A stretch of 64,000 nt of DNA from Bacteroidales bacterium UBA5382 (GTDB lineage Bacteria; Bacteroidota; Bacteroidia; Bacteroidales; Dysgonomonadaceae). A model generated the notes under the pieces. That model searched no databases, was not told the origin of the DNA, and was given only the letters and a program-made list of their open reading frames with translations. Every line of letters starts with the position of its first letter. The stretch's first letter is position 1. The DNA is taken from contig DHOU01000005.1 in assembly GCA_002409745.1 (NCBI GenBank), positions 1-64,000 on the forward strand, written 5' to 3'. Below, one piece after another: positions 7,520 through 16,937 of this stretch. The position numbers and the translations under genes are program-made.

Positions 7520-8920
7520 ATGGGAGAAAAACTGATCAAAACGCTCCGTGACTCGAAAAGGGCACGGTGGACGGCGTTGGGCATCGTAGCCTTTACGATG
7601 TTGTGCGGGTACTATCTGAACGATGACCTGTCGTCGTTGAAGCCAATGCTGGAGAGTGACTTAAACTGGAGCAGCTCGAACTACGGTTTTTACCGTTCGT
7701 CTTACGGATGGTTGAATGTATTCGCCTTTATGCTTATCCTCGGGGGGATTATCCTCGATAAACTGGGCGTCCGCAAAACGGGCATCCTGGCGACCATTAC
7801 AATGCTTGTCGGAACGGTCATCCGCTACCGGGCATTGACTTCGGCCGACCTGATGGACCAAAGCTGGAACATTTTCGGGGCCGACCTCAACGCTCAAGTG
7901 TTTATGGCTTCGGTCGGATTCTCGATCTTTTGCGTGGGACTGGAAGTGGCGGGAATTACCGTGTCGAAGATTATCGTAAAATGGTTTAAAGGCAAGGAAC
8001 TCGCGCTGGCGATGGGATTGGAAATGGCCACCGCCCGCCTGGGTACCGGCCTTGCCATGCTGGCCGCACCCATCATTGCGTATAGCAATAATGTGACCTC
8101 GCCCGTATTCTGGGGCATGCTGCTGATGGTTGCCGGTACGGCGGCATTCTTTTATTACACCTTCCTCGACAAGAAGCTCGATACCTCGTTGAAGGCCACG
8201 GGCGAACAAGTGGAGGTGACCAGCGAAGAGGATAAATTCAAACTTTCGGATATCGGGCTCATCATCAAGAACAAAGGCTTTTGGCTTATCGCCATCTTGT
8301 GCGTACTGTTTTATTCGGCCGTGTTCCCCTTCTTGAATTATGCAGCCGACCTCATGGTCAACAAGTTCGGCGTGTCGCCCAAGTTTGCCGGCGCCATCCC
8401 CAGCCTGCTGCCTTTCGGCACCATCATCCTGACCCCGTTCTTCGGCAACCTGTACGACCGCAAAGGCAAGGGGGCCAGCATTATGATTATCGGCTCGCTG
8501 CTGTTGATCTTCGTGCATGTACTCTTTTCGATACCCGCCCTCAACAACCAGGTTATCGCGGCGATATTGGTGATTCTGTTAGGCATTGCATTCTCGCTGG
8601 TTCCGTCGGCCATGTGGCCTTCCGTTCCGAAAATCATCCCCGAAAAGCAACTCGGTACGGCTTATGCGCTCATCTTTTGGGTACAAAACATCGGATTGAT
8701 GTTCATTCCGCTGATTATCGGCCATATTCTCGATAAATATAGTGTGGTGGGAAAAACCGTGATTGACGGAAAAACCGTTACGCAATACGATTACACGTTA
8801 CCCATGATTGCTTTCGCCGTCTTGGGGGTTCTGGCGCTCGTCTTCGCCTTTTGGCTGAAAGCTGAGGATAAACGGAAGGGCTACGGGTTGGAATCGCCGA
8901 ACATTGTGAAAGGCGATTGA
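7520..8920 (+). CDS. Major facilitator superfamily transporter
   Basis: A 466-residue inner-membrane protein with about twelve hydrophobic segments in two halves. The first intracellular loop carries the MFS signature DKLGVRKTG, repeated in the second half as YDRKGKG. A hydrophilic loop around residues 220-250 (EQVEVTSEEDKFKL) separates the halves. The overall layout resembles the MFSD1-like/NarK-like branch, but the substrate cannot be read from sequence. It is monocistronic with its own promoter, and is followed by low-complexity repeats before the convergent regulatory gene. Confidence 0.92.
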   Translation: MGEKLIKTLRDSKRARWTALGIVAFTMLCGYYLNDDLSSLKPMLESDLNWSSSNYGFYRSSYGWLNVFAFMLILGGIILDKLGVRKTGILATITMLVGTVIRYRALTSADLMDQSWNIFGADLNAQVFMASVGFSIFCVGLEVAGITVSKIIVKWFKGKELALAMGLEMATARLGTGLAMLAAPIIAYSNNVTSPVFWGMLLMVAGTAAFFYYTFLDKKLDTSLKATGEQVEVTSEEDKFKLSDIGLIIKNKGFWLIAILCVLFYSAVFPFLNYAADLMVNKFGVSPKFAGAIPSLLPFGTIILTPFFGNLYDRKGKGASIMIIGSLLLIFVHVLFSIPALNNQVIAAILVILLGIAFSLVPSAMWPSVPKIIPEKQLGTAYALIFWVQNIGLMFIPLIIGHILDKYSVVGKTVIDGKTVTQYDYTLPMIAFAVLGVLALVFAFWLKAEDKRKGYGLESPNIVKGD

Positions 8921-9048
8921 AAAAAAGATTGATGGAAGATTGAGGTAGATTGATGGAGATTGAAGGAAGCGCTTGGAAAAAGCCCAATATCTTTTCTCTC
9001 CGCCTCTTTGTCGCCCTGCCTCCTAATCTCTTTGTCGCCCCGTCTTTT
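8921..9048. repeat. Low-complexity intergenic repeats
   Basis: After the MFS stop there are four or five copies of an AGATTGATGG-like unit (about 8921-8966), then two copies of a CTCTTTGTCGCCC-like unit (about 9010-9040). The same AGATTGATGG type occurs at 10039-10088 in reverse orientation and at 23690-23738. No terminator hairpin was seen. Confidence 0.6.
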
Positions 9049-10038
9049 CTATAAGTCGATATTCAACAGCACTTTTCGATTGGTACGGCTCCAGCGGGGT
9101 GAACCCAACAGAAGGCGTTTTACTTCGGTATCGAGAGCGGGGCACGTTGTTTTCTTGATGCGGATATTGGATACCCGGCCGTTATCATTTACATGAAACT
9201 CGATTTGTATGGATATCGGCTCATCGGCACAGAGGGTTGTATCGTAATTCTTTTTGAAATAGGCGATAAACTCGGGTTCGCCGAAGTCCTCGTTTTCCGT
9301 AAAATTGACAGCGGCGCCCGTCATCGATTTTTTCTTTTGTGTCCCATATCCGACGACCGTCGTCTCGTTCAACGCCAAGTCATCGGCTTTCATGCGGATA
9401 TCCCCCACATTTTCCTTCAAGGGGATTTCGCGGCTTTTCATCCCGACAAAGGAAGCCAACAGGGTATCTTTCGCGCCTTTCGGAACCGCCAAACGGAAAC
9501 GTCCTCCGGTATCGGTAACAGTTCCTTCATTTCCGCCTTTTAGGATGACGGATGCGCCGATGACAGGCTCGCCCGTCTCATCGAGAATCCTTCCCTCGGC
9601 TACCGTTTCAGCCGGTTCGGCGGTGATTACAGGCAATACCGTTTTTTGCTCCTCTTCTTGCGGTTCAGGCTCCACCTTATCGGCAAGCAGTACGGTATCT
9701 TTGGGGATTGAAGGGATAGCAATGTCTTTTTCAACGGGAAGTTGTCTTTGGGAGATGGTCGGATTCACCTCTTTTTTTACTTCCGGCTGCCTCAGCAAGA
9801 GCGGTATTCCGACAAGCAGCAACAGCGCTGCCGCCACACCTATCCAGATGCGCCTATCCCACCCTTTGCGCCGGGGAGCAAGACGTTTCTCCAACTTTTC
9901 GATATGGGAGACATGTTCTCCCGGCATTGCATCGAATCCGTCGATGGCATCTTGCAGGAAGGGATCGTTCATCGCCTCCCGTTCAAGACGATTCGCCTCT
10001 CTCCCATGCCGGTTTTCTATGTAATCTTTTAACTTCAT
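9049..10038 (-). CDS. Membrane regulator with carboxypeptidase-like and TonB-C-like domains
   Basis: A 329-residue protein encoded just after an ECF sigma factor, so probably its membrane-bound partner. Residues 1-60 are a charged cytoplasmic segment, 64-83 a single membrane helix, then a Pro/Glu-rich linker. Residues about 145-215 form a carboxypeptidase-regulatory-like fold (GEPVIGASVILKGG, GTVTDTGGRFRL). Residues about 224-245 (NETTVVGYGTQKKKSMTGA) copy the start of a SusC plug domain, and 260-329 resemble a TonB C-terminal domain. No receptor barrel follows. It may sense envelope state or couple to TonB-dependent receptors; that is inference. Confidence 0.85.
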   Translation of the reverse strand: MKLKDYIENRHGREANRLEREAMNDPFLQDAIDGFDAMPGEHVSHIEKLEKRLAPRRKGWDRRIWIGVAAALLLLVGIPLLLRQPEVKKEVNPTISQRQLPVEKDIAIPSIPKDTVLLADKVEPEPQEEEQKTVLPVITAEPAETVAEGRILDETGEPVIGASVILKGGNEGTVTDTGGRFRLAVPKGAKDTLLASFVGMKSREIPLKENVGDIRMKADDLALNETTVVGYGTQKKKSMTGAAVNFTENEDFGEPEFIAYFKKNYDTTLCADEPISIQIEFHVNDNGRVSNIRIKKTTCPALDTEVKRLLLGSPRWSRTNRKVLLNIDL

Positions 10039-10088
10039 GTCCTACATCAATCTTCCTTCAATCTACATCAATCTTTCTCAATCTCCCA
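10039..10088. repeat. Low-complexity CATCAATCTT repeats
   Basis: The spacer between the sigma gene and its partner is almost entirely copies of CATCAATCTT/TTCAATCT, the reverse complement of the repeats at 8921 and 23690. It would be transcribed within the two-gene operon. Confidence 0.65.
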
Positions 10089-10679
10089 TCAATCTTTTTT
10101 CAATCGCCCCAAGATACAATTCTTCAAATTTCGCTTTCCATTCTGGATGTAACTCTTGACTTTCGCCAGCGTATATCCCGTGAGGGAAACGATATCGGCG
10201 TATGATTTGTTCTCGTAATAAAAGAACTCCACACTTCTGCGCTGCTCGACAGTCAACTCGTCCAAACAATAGGCCAGCGCCGTTTCTTCTTCCGAAGTGT
10301 TCGCTTTATCTAGTAGAGTAAAAACATCCTCGTTTTCCATATCCGCGTGATCGATATTTACGAAAAGCGCCTGTTTGTCTTTCCGTAACCGCTGCAAACA
10401 ATGATTTTTCGCCACACTGTAAAGCCACGTATGGAAGTTACGGACATCATACCGGTGCATTTTCTGCTGTACCTCTTCATACACATCCATAACGGCATCC
10501 TGTGCATCGGGCTCATCGCCCAGATATTTCAGGCAAAGCCCGTATACCAAGGGAATGTATCTTCGATACAGTTCGCCGAAATAGACCGGTTTCGCTTCCT
10601 TCTTATAAAGATCGAGCAGTTCTTCGTTCGATAGCTGTTGTATGTTGTTTTTATTGTTCACGATCTTTCTTATAAACAA
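10089..10679 (-). CDS. ECF RNA polymerase sigma factor
   Basis: A 196-residue sigma-70 family protein. Region 2 is visible at about 36-90 (YIPLVYGLCLKYLGDEPDAQDAV, then HTWLYSVAKNHCLQRLRK) and region 4 at about 140-190 (LTVEQRRSVEFFYYENKSY, then the helix-turn-helix GYTLAKVKSYIQNGKRNL). It is followed, across a repeat-filled 50-base spacer, by the membrane regulator at 9049-10038. A TAATTTTG element lies 13 bases upstream of the ATG. The divergent vWA-domain gene shares the upstream region and may be a target; that is inference. Confidence 0.93.
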   Translation of the reverse strand: MFIRKIVNNKNNIQQLSNEELLDLYKKEAKPVYFGELYRRYIPLVYGLCLKYLGDEPDAQDAVMDVYEEVQQKMHRYDVRNFHTWLYSVAKNHCLQRLRKDKQALFVNIDHADMENEDVFTLLDKANTSEEETALAYCLDELTVEQRRSVEFFYYENKSYADIVSLTGYTLAKVKSYIQNGKRNLKNCILGRLKKD

Positions 10680-10691
10680 ACGACGTGACTA

Positions 10692-10699
10692 CAAAATTA
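10692..10699 (-). promoter_or_regulatory. Putative -7 element of the ECF sigma gene
   Basis: The minus strand reads TAATTTTG (TAnnTTTG). It is very close to the annotated start, so the true start codon could lie slightly downstream. No -33 box found. Confidence 0.3.
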
Positions 10700-10791
10700 C
10701 ATAAATATTCGTTCGTTTATGGAATTTTGCCGGCAATTATCTCTATTAAATAGACTATTCAGGAAATTATTTATTCTAAAAACGAACAAAA

Positions 10792-12639
10792 ATGAAAACA
10801 AAAATTCTAAGAATCGGCTTCGCGCTTTTTTTAACGGTAAGTACATTCATGGTTTCGGCACAGGAAATAGAGGTGCACGGAACGGTATACGATGCATCGG
10901 ATCGACGGCCGCTCATCGGAACGACGGTCCTGATTAAAGGGACTCACACCGGAACGATTACCGACATACACGGACAATACCGCATACGTGTGCAGAAAGG
11001 AAAGACTCTGATCTTCTCTTTTGTGGGATTCCTGACCAAAGAAGTGAGAGTGACCGGCACCCGGCTGGATATATATTTGGAAGAAGATAAGAGGTCATTG
11101 GAAGAAGTAACGGTTGTGGCATTTGGAAAACAGAAAAGACAATCATTAGTCGGGAATATGGCTTATATACAGGATAGGAACATCATGACGTTTCAGCCTC
11201 CTTACATCATACGCCCTAATACCGAAGAATATGAAGCCTACAAGGAAAACCGGTTTCTCTCTGCAAGCAAGCACCCGTTATCGACCTTCTCCCTCGATGT
11301 GGATGCAGCTTCGTACGGCAACATCCGGCGGATGATTAACCAGGGTGAAATGCCCGGGAAAGATGCGGTGAGAATCGAAGAAATGATTAACTACTTCACC
11401 TATGATTATCCCCAGCCAGGGGGCGAGCATCCGGTGAACATTCTCACCGAAGCGACGGTTTGCCCGTGGAACAAGCAGCACCGGTTGGTACGAATCGGCG
11501 TAAAGGCCAAAGAGATTCCCTCGGCAACGTTACCGCCAAGTAATTTGGTGTTTCTCATCGATGTATCGGGCTCGATGTACAGCCAGGATAAGTTGCCGCT
11601 GGTGAAATCGTCGATGAAACTGCTGGTAAACAACCTGCGCCCGGAAGACCGCGTGGCGATCGTGACGTATGCGGGCGCTGCGGGTGAGGTTTTGCCCGCT
11701 ACGAGCGGCGCCGACAAGCAGAAGATTCTCGATGCTTTGGAAAATCTTCAGGCAGGGGGTTCCACAGCCGGAGGTGCAGGCATTCAACTGGCTTATAAGA
11801 TTGCCGGAAAGAATTTCATAAAGGGGGGAAACAACCGCGTGATCTTGTGTACCGACGGTGACTTTAACGTTGGGGTGTCGAGTACTTCGGAACTCGAGTC
11901 GTTGATCGAGTCGAAGCGCAAATCGGGGGTGTTCCTGACGGTTCTCGGTTACGGAATGGGGAACTACAAGGACAATAAATTGCAAACCTTGGCCGAGAAA
12001 GGAAACGGCAATCACGCTTATATCGATAATCTTCAAGAGGCGAACAAAACATTGGTCAACGAGTTCGGAAGCACGATGTATGCGGTGGCAAAGGATGTGA
12101 AGTTGCAGGTGGAGTTTAATCCCGCCTTCGTAAAGGCTTACCGGTTGGTCGGTTATGAGAGCCGCCTGTTGAACGAGGAGGATTTTAACGATGACGCGAA
12201 AGATGCGGGCGAGTTGGGTGCCGGACATACCGTAACGGCGCTATACGAAATCGTCCCGGCAGGCGTGGAATCGTCCGCAGGCAGTGTGGACCCGTTAAAA
12301 TACCAGAAGCAAAAGAATTCGAGCGCGGCGCTTTCGCTGACCGGCTCGAAGGAACTACTGACCGTAAAACTACGCTATAAGAGCCCCGATGCCAACCGGA
12401 GTAAAAAACTGGAAATCGCCCTCCCGGCAAATCAACTGAACAAAAATCCGTCAAAAGATTTCCACTTCGCGATGGCGGTCGCCATGTTCGGCCAGTTACT
12501 CAAGGATTCCGACTTTAAAGGGAATGCTACCTACGGCAAAGTCATCGACTTAGCCCGCAAGGGATTGGATGAAGACCGGCAGGGCTATCGCCGGGAGTTT
12601 ATACGCCTGGTGGAAACGGTAGAGCAATTAGAAAAGTAA
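10792..12639 (+). CDS. vWA domain protein with SusC-type N-terminal module (YfbK-like)
   Basis: A 615-residue secreted protein (signal peptide cleaved after VSA). Residues 26-96 are a carboxypeptidase-regulatory-like domain, and 103-122 (LEEVTVVAFGKQKRQSLVGN) copy the beginning of a SusC plug without any barrel. A von Willebrand N-terminal segment follows (HPLSTFSLDVDAASYGN), then the vWA domain with an intact MIDAS motif, Asp257-Ser259-Ser261 in LIDVSGSM and TDGDFNVGV further on. The C-terminal part resembles the DUF3520 region of E. coli YfbK. It is monocistronic and divergent from the sigma/regulator pair, which carries the same stub. Confidence 0.92.
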   Translation: MKTKILRIGFALFLTVSTFMVSAQEIEVHGTVYDASDRRPLIGTTVLIKGTHTGTITDIHGQYRIRVQKGKTLIFSFVGFLTKEVRVTGTRLDIYLEEDKRSLEEVTVVAFGKQKRQSLVGNMAYIQDRNIMTFQPPYIIRPNTEEYEAYKENRFLSASKHPLSTFSLDVDAASYGNIRRMINQGEMPGKDAVRIEEMINYFTYDYPQPGGEHPVNILTEATVCPWNKQHRLVRIGVKAKEIPSATLPPSNLVFLIDVSGSMYSQDKLPLVKSSMKLLVNNLRPEDRVAIVTYAGAAGEVLPATSGADKQKILDALENLQAGGSTAGGAGIQLAYKIAGKNFIKGGNNRVILCTDGDFNVGVSSTSELESLIESKRKSGVFLTVLGYGMGNYKDNKLQTLAEKGNGNHAYIDNLQEANKTLVNEFGSTMYAVAKDVKLQVEFNPAFVKAYRLVGYESRLLNEEDFNDDAKDAGELGAGHTVTALYEIVPAGVESSAGSVDPLKYQKQKNSSAALSLTGSKELLTVKLRYKSPDANRSKKLEIALPANQLNKNPSKDFHFAMAVAMFGQLLKDSDFKGNATYGKVIDLARKGLDEDRQGYRREFIRLVETVEQLEK

Positions 12640-12647
12640 GAACAAAA

Positions 12648-12681
12648 AATAGAGGGGCGCCTTGTAGGACGTCCCTCTATT
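12648..12681. terminator. Bidirectional intrinsic terminator
   Basis: AATAGAGGG (12648-12656) pairs with CCCTCTATT (12673-12681), with an A-run before and T-rich bases after. It separates the convergent vWA and DUF349 genes. Confidence 0.85.
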
Positions 12682-12701
12682 ATTTATACATCGGGTTGGT
12701 T

Positions 12702-14765
12702 TTATATTTCCTTATCGATTTCCTCTATTTTTTTAATCAGCAGGTCGATGTCCGACTTAATCGCATCCACTTTTTGATGCATATTGTCGATCAGGTTATT
12801 GCCTTTTTTCGACGAAACCGACAAGAAGCCGATGTTATTTTCGTACGTCTGCAATTCGGCCTTCTTACGCTCGTATTGACGCATCAGGCGGTCCCGTTCG
12901 CGGAATAACTGCTTTTGCGGATGAGGCGCTTTAGCCATATCCGAAACATTCAGTCTGAAGGTTTCCAGTTCACGGTCTACTTTTTCGACTCCCAAACGGG
13001 CAAACTGAGCATCCACGGCGGCATTGAGCTCGTCGTACACCTTATCTTTCAATTTAAACGGCACAAATCCGATTTGATACCATTCGTCCATCAACTTACG
13101 TACGACCTTCACCCCCTCGTCTTTACCCATAGCAGGATCGACGGACTGAATTTCTTTTACAATACGGCGTTTTTCCTCGAGATTCTTCGCCTCTTCGTCG
13201 TGACGCGAAGAATATTGCTTTTTCTTTTGTTCGAAGAAATAATCGCAAGCGGCTCTGAAACGCTCCCAAGTAATTTTCGATTGCTTGGGCGGCACGATCC
13301 CGATGGTTTTCCATTCTTTCTGAATGTCGATCATCTGCTGCGTCGTGTTTTGCCAATCGGTACTGTCTTTCAACGCCTCGGCGCGTTCGCACAACGCCAC
13401 TTTCTTTTGCAGATTCTCCTCCATTTCGTCGTGCATCGAACGGAAGAACTCGTTTTTGTTGCGGAAAAAGAAATCACACGCCGCGCGGTAACGACGGAAT
13501 ATCTTGGCATTTTGTTTCCGGGGGGCCTGCCCTATTTTACGCCATTCCTCCTGAAGGTCGAGCACCTCTTTAATCTTATTCTTCCAGTCCTTAAAGGTCT
13601 TTATTTTATCGTAATCGATTGCCTCCAGCTTTTCGCAGAGCGCCGTCTTCTTCTCCAGGTTCTCGTTTTCGTTGGCCTTTAAGTCTTCGAAATACTGTTG
13701 GTATTTTTTATTGATGACGGTCGAAGCCTCCTTAAAGCGATCCCAGATAATCTCGCGGTCTTTCATGGCCACGGGACCTATTTCGCGCCACTCCTGATGA
13801 AACTTTTGCAGTTGATGGAAAGCCGAAATCACATCGGGTTCCTCTTCCAAGCGTTCCGCCGCCTCGCACAACTCGCTCTTCAGCTCATAATTCTTCTTGA
13901 AGTCATACTCCCGGAACTCGTTGTTGATGCGCACCAGGTCATAAAACTTTTCCACATAATATTGATAGCTTTTCCAAAGCTCGTTTACCTTGGCATGCGG
14001 CAGCAACTTAATCTCATTCCATTGTTGCTGAAGATCTTTGAATTCCTGATATACTTTATTGAAATCCTCGCCGGTTTGATTTTCGGTGAGGGCCTTTATT
14101 TTTTCTATGATGAGCTGTTTTTTCTCAACATTGTGTTCTTTTTCGGCCTCTTGTTCGGCAAACAGACGGGCCCGTTTTTCTTTTATTTCCGAGATGAGCT
14201 CTTTTCCTTCGCTGTAAATAGGAGTCTCATTGGCGATGAAATCGATTTCGTCGCCTCCGTCAGCCAAAAAAGCCGCTTTTTGCCGTTCGGTTTCAAGACG
14301 CAAGCGCTGGAAGAACTGCGTTTTATACTCATCCACTTCGCGTCGTTCGGGCGCATCGGAAGCCAATAAATCGCGCAATTTCTGTACGATTTCTTCGACT
14401 GTCAGCGTGGAAAGATCCGTTGTGGGGGCGGCGGCGCCTTCTACGGCATCCTCCTCGTCTTCTTCTATCTGCTCATGCAGCTCGAGATCATAATCGATCA
14501 CCGCATTCTCCGGAGCTTCCGGTCCTTCGCCCTGACCGGTTACCGTATCCTCATCTTCACGGACAACGGGTTGTGCCGGCACTTCTACTTCCGAAGAATC
14601 ATCCGTTGTGTGCGTATCCGTATTATCCGCTTCGGGGGTCGATTCGGAATGAAGTTGTTCTTGAGATTGGTTTTCAGCCGGAGTTGTAGAACGTATATCT
14701 TTATCTTCTACATTACTATTATCTACAGGCAGTTTCTCGTTTTCAAGATTGTCGTTGGTATTCAT
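12702..14765 (-). CDS. DUF349 repeat protein
   Basis: A 687-residue cytoplasmic, highly charged protein. The first 110 residues are acidic and low in complexity, and the rest is helical. At least five DUF349 repeats are recognisable by a recurring W-x2-IG pattern (EWREIGPV, EWRKIGQAP, EWKTIGIVPP, EWYQIGFVP) with intervening W/F-rich helices such as IWDRFKEA, and coiled-coil segments at the C-terminus. The family's function is not established. It is monocistronic. A stable hairpin lies in its leader 24 bases upstream of the start. Confidence 0.92.
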   Translation of the reverse strand: MNTNDNLENEKLPVDNSNVEDKDIRSTTPAENQSQEQLHSESTPEADNTDTHTTDDSSEVEVPAQPVVREDEDTVTGQGEGPEAPENAVIDYDLELHEQIEEDEEDAVEGAAAPTTDLSTLTVEEIVQKLRDLLASDAPERREVDEYKTQFFQRLRLETERQKAAFLADGGDEIDFIANETPIYSEGKELISEIKEKRARLFAEQEAEKEHNVEKKQLIIEKIKALTENQTGEDFNKVYQEFKDLQQQWNEIKLLPHAKVNELWKSYQYYVEKFYDLVRINNEFREYDFKKNYELKSELCEAAERLEEEPDVISAFHQLQKFHQEWREIGPVAMKDREIIWDRFKEASTVINKKYQQYFEDLKANENENLEKKTALCEKLEAIDYDKIKTFKDWKNKIKEVLDLQEEWRKIGQAPRKQNAKIFRRYRAACDFFFRNKNEFFRSMHDEMEENLQKKVALCERAEALKDSTDWQNTTQQMIDIQKEWKTIGIVPPKQSKITWERFRAACDYFFEQKKKQYSSRHDEEAKNLEEKRRIVKEIQSVDPAMGKDEGVKVVRKLMDEWYQIGFVPFKLKDKVYDELNAAVDAQFARLGVEKVDRELETFRLNVSDMAKAPHPQKQLFRERDRLMRQYERKKAELQTYENNIGFLSVSSKKGNNLIDNMHQKVDAIKSDIDLLIKKIEEIDKEI

Positions 14766-14788
14766 TCTCTTATTCCTTCTTTTTTACT

Positions 14789-14807
14789 CTCAACACGAAA
14801 TGTTGAG
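14789..14807 (-). other. 5' leader hairpin of the DUF349 gene
   Basis: CTCAACA (14789-14795) and TGTTGAG (14801-14807) form a perfect 7-bp stem with a 5-base loop. On the transcript it is followed by an A-rich stretch and AAGAAGG before the ATG. It lacks a T-run, so it is unlikely to be a terminator; it could be a leader structure or operator. Confidence 0.4.
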
Positions 14808-15028
14808 CATTACATTGAAAATATCATTTTCGGGAGAACAACATGGCCGATTAAATCGTTTAACTATTGTTCCTAAAAACGACATACAAATTAACGCAAT
14901 TTTTTTGTGATATCCTTACTATTCGGTATTTATTTCTTAGCTTACGGAAAAATATCCTGTATTTATCACGGAAAGAAAGTTTTTTTTTACTGTCGCTCGA
15001 TTTGAATACTTCATAAAAAATTAATAAT

Positions 15029-15481
15029 ATGAATGAATTAGAGATCCGTTATTCCATTTCAAAAAAATTGAAGGCTGCCAGTCTTCTTTGCGGCGTGTAT
15101 CTGCTCTGCATTTCGGCCGGAGTCAGCATTTTTCAAGTAATCGCCAAAGATTACTCGTTTTTTTTCTTCGCCGGCATCGCGGGTATCGTTATCGCCGCGA
15201 TTATGATCCTTTCGGTTACTCTTTGGCAATCCAAGCCACTGATTGTTATCGATAATGATTCTTTCCGCCTTCATTTGCCCAAGCAACGCATCGACGGCGC
15301 CATAGAATGGGAAAAAGTAACGTACTTAGGCATCGGCTTAAGCTATTTGACAATGACAACGTCCGACAGCAAGAACTTCAAAATCGATCTCGAGAACCTC
15401 AAATACATCGATTTGAGGAACATAAAGACGAAACTGATCGAAATCTGCGAGGCGAAAAACATTCCTTACGGCAACCTGTAA
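15029..15481 (+). CDS. Small membrane protein of unknown function
   Basis: A 150-residue protein with two membrane helices (about residues 17-36 and 42-64) and a soluble C-terminal half rich in beta-strand residues, ending with a helix. The layout resembles two-TM proteins with a PH-like cytoplasmic domain (IVIDNDSFRL, AIEWEKVTYLGIG). No family could be named. The start is chosen because the ATG follows an AT-rich leader and gives a complete first helix. It stands alone between the DUF349 gene and the metal-efflux operon. Confidence 0.8.
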   Translation: MNELEIRYSISKKLKAASLLCGVYLLCISAGVSIFQVIAKDYSFFFFAGIAGIVIAAIMILSVTLWQSKPLIVIDNDSFRLHLPKQRIDGAIEWEKVTYLGIGLSYLTMTTSDSKNFKIDLENLKYIDLRNIKTKLIEICEAKNIPYGNL

Positions 15482-15718
15482 ATTAATAATTACAAATTAC
15501 TAATTACTAATTACAAATTACAAAACACTAATTACTAATTAGTTGTTACATATCATCACATCGTTGACAAATTCCAGTTCCTTAGAATGTTTAAAGCTAA
15601 CGAATTCATCTAAATGTCAACGATGTGCTGAAACAAAAGTATCGACGATCCGGTGAAATTTATCAATTTGCAATTTGCAATTTGTAATTGGTAATTTGTA
15701 ATTAGTAATTTTTGTAAT
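15482..15718. repeat. Palindromic AT-rich repeat region with 13-bp inverted repeat
   Basis: The left flank (15482-15541) is made of ATTACTA/ATTACAA units and the right flank (about 15662-15718) of their reverse complements, so the whole region is a large imperfect palindrome. At its centre CACATCGTTGACA (15557-15569) and TGTCAACGATGTG (15615-15627) are perfect inverted repeats 45 bases apart. It sits between convergent genes and may terminate both, or be a small non-autonomous element. Confidence 0.65.
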
Positions 15719-15743
15719 CCATCTTATCAGTCTCCCCCTCTTT

Positions 15744-16931
15744 CTACAGTTCAACGGACGCGAGGTCGGCCAAGGCTTTGTGATAGTCTCGTTCGGCTTC
15801 GAGCAGTTGATTGAGCATATCGTAATACAGCCCGATCTCGACCATATAGTCTAACAGGGAGATCTCGCCCGCATCCAACGCCTTTTTGAGCAATGCGGCA
15901 TTGTCGGTTTTGTCCAACGCCTCGCGATAGGTTTGTACGGCTGCCTGTAATGCCAATGCCCGTTCATATTGCCCTTTCAGACGGCTGTAAAACTGTTGCC
16001 TGCTGTCGGCTTCGCGCAGTTCCGCCGCCTGAACGGCCGCTTTGGACTGTTTAATGCGGTTTTTGTTTTCCCATAAAGGAATGGAAATACCGAATGTCAC
16101 TCCCCGGAAATGCTCTCCCACCACTTTTTCGCTCATATAACCCGCCGAAAACGTGGGCAGCCGAAGGGCCTTGTTGAGCGAGACTTGCTGTTTATGGACT
16201 TCCACCTCTTGCCGCACGTAAGCCAAGACCGGATTTTTTTCCTCTGCCTGCCGGTACCAATCTTCAAAAAGAAGCGGCAGTGCGGCTTCGGCAAATTCAT
16301 CCTCATTCAGCGCCACTTCGATGCCTCCGTTCAGCCTCCGCAGTTTCGACAGGATCGCGGCACGTTCTATATCCAAACGCATTATTTCGCCTTGCAACGC
16401 GGACAGGTTCAATTGCGATTTATTATATTCCAGCCGGCTGATATCGCCGTTTTTCAACCGCTTCTCATACGCGGCGGCAATCGTCCCGGCATGTTCCATG
16501 CGCTGTGACAGTTCTTTTTTCAACGCATTGAAGTAAATAAGATCGATACAATATTGCTTAGCTTCGAGCAAAACAGTCATCCGGTCTGCTTTGTATTGCC
16601 ATTCGGACCGTTTGTTCTTCGCATTGGCGGCCCTGCTCCTCATACCTGTGACCGTGGGGATATCGAAAGACTGCGAAACGCTGAAGTCGGTACGGTTACC
16701 GATTTGCCCGGGCGTTCCCCACAAATAATTAAATTCCACCTCGGGATTCGGAAGATAGATGCCGGTCTTGTTATCCAGTATCTCCGCCTGCAGGTTCTGC
16801 CGCAGGGCTTTCAGCGTACCATTATTCTTTTCAACGGAATGCAGCACCGAATCGATGGACGATTGGGCTAAAGCGGCCCCTCCCGCGAGGAGCAACCATA
16901 TTATGATACTTGTTTTGAGTATTGTTTTCAT
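15744..16931 (-). CDS. TolC-family outer-membrane efflux protein
   Basis: A 395-residue outer-membrane channel of the CusC/CzcC type with a signal peptide cleaved near ALAQ. Two repeats of the TolC fold with long coiled-coil helices are visible, and a conserved GTPGQIGNRTDFSVSQSFD stretch near residues 70-90. It forms the exit duct for the RND pump encoded directly upstream (7 bases away) and is the last gene of the efflux operon. It is shorter than E. coli CusC (about 457 residues), but this is usual for Bacteroidetes homologues. Confidence 0.93.
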   Translation of the reverse strand: MKTILKTSIIIWLLLAGGAALAQSSIDSVLHSVEKNNGTLKALRQNLQAEILDNKTGIYLPNPEVEFNYLWGTPGQIGNRTDFSVSQSFDIPTVTGMRSRAANAKNKRSEWQYKADRMTVLLEAKQYCIDLIYFNALKKELSQRMEHAGTIAAAYEKRLKNGDISRLEYNKSQLNLSALQGEIMRLDIERAAILSKLRRLNGGIEVALNEDEFAEAALPLLFEDWYRQAEEKNPVLAYVRQEVEVHKQQVSLNKALRLPTFSAGYMSEKVVGEHFRGVTFGISIPLWENKNRIKQSKAAVQAAELREADSRQQFYSRLKGQYERALALQAAVQTYREALDKTDNAALLKKALDAGEISLLDYMVEIGLYYDMLNQLLEAERDYHKALADLASVEL

Positions 16932-16937
16932 TTGTCA

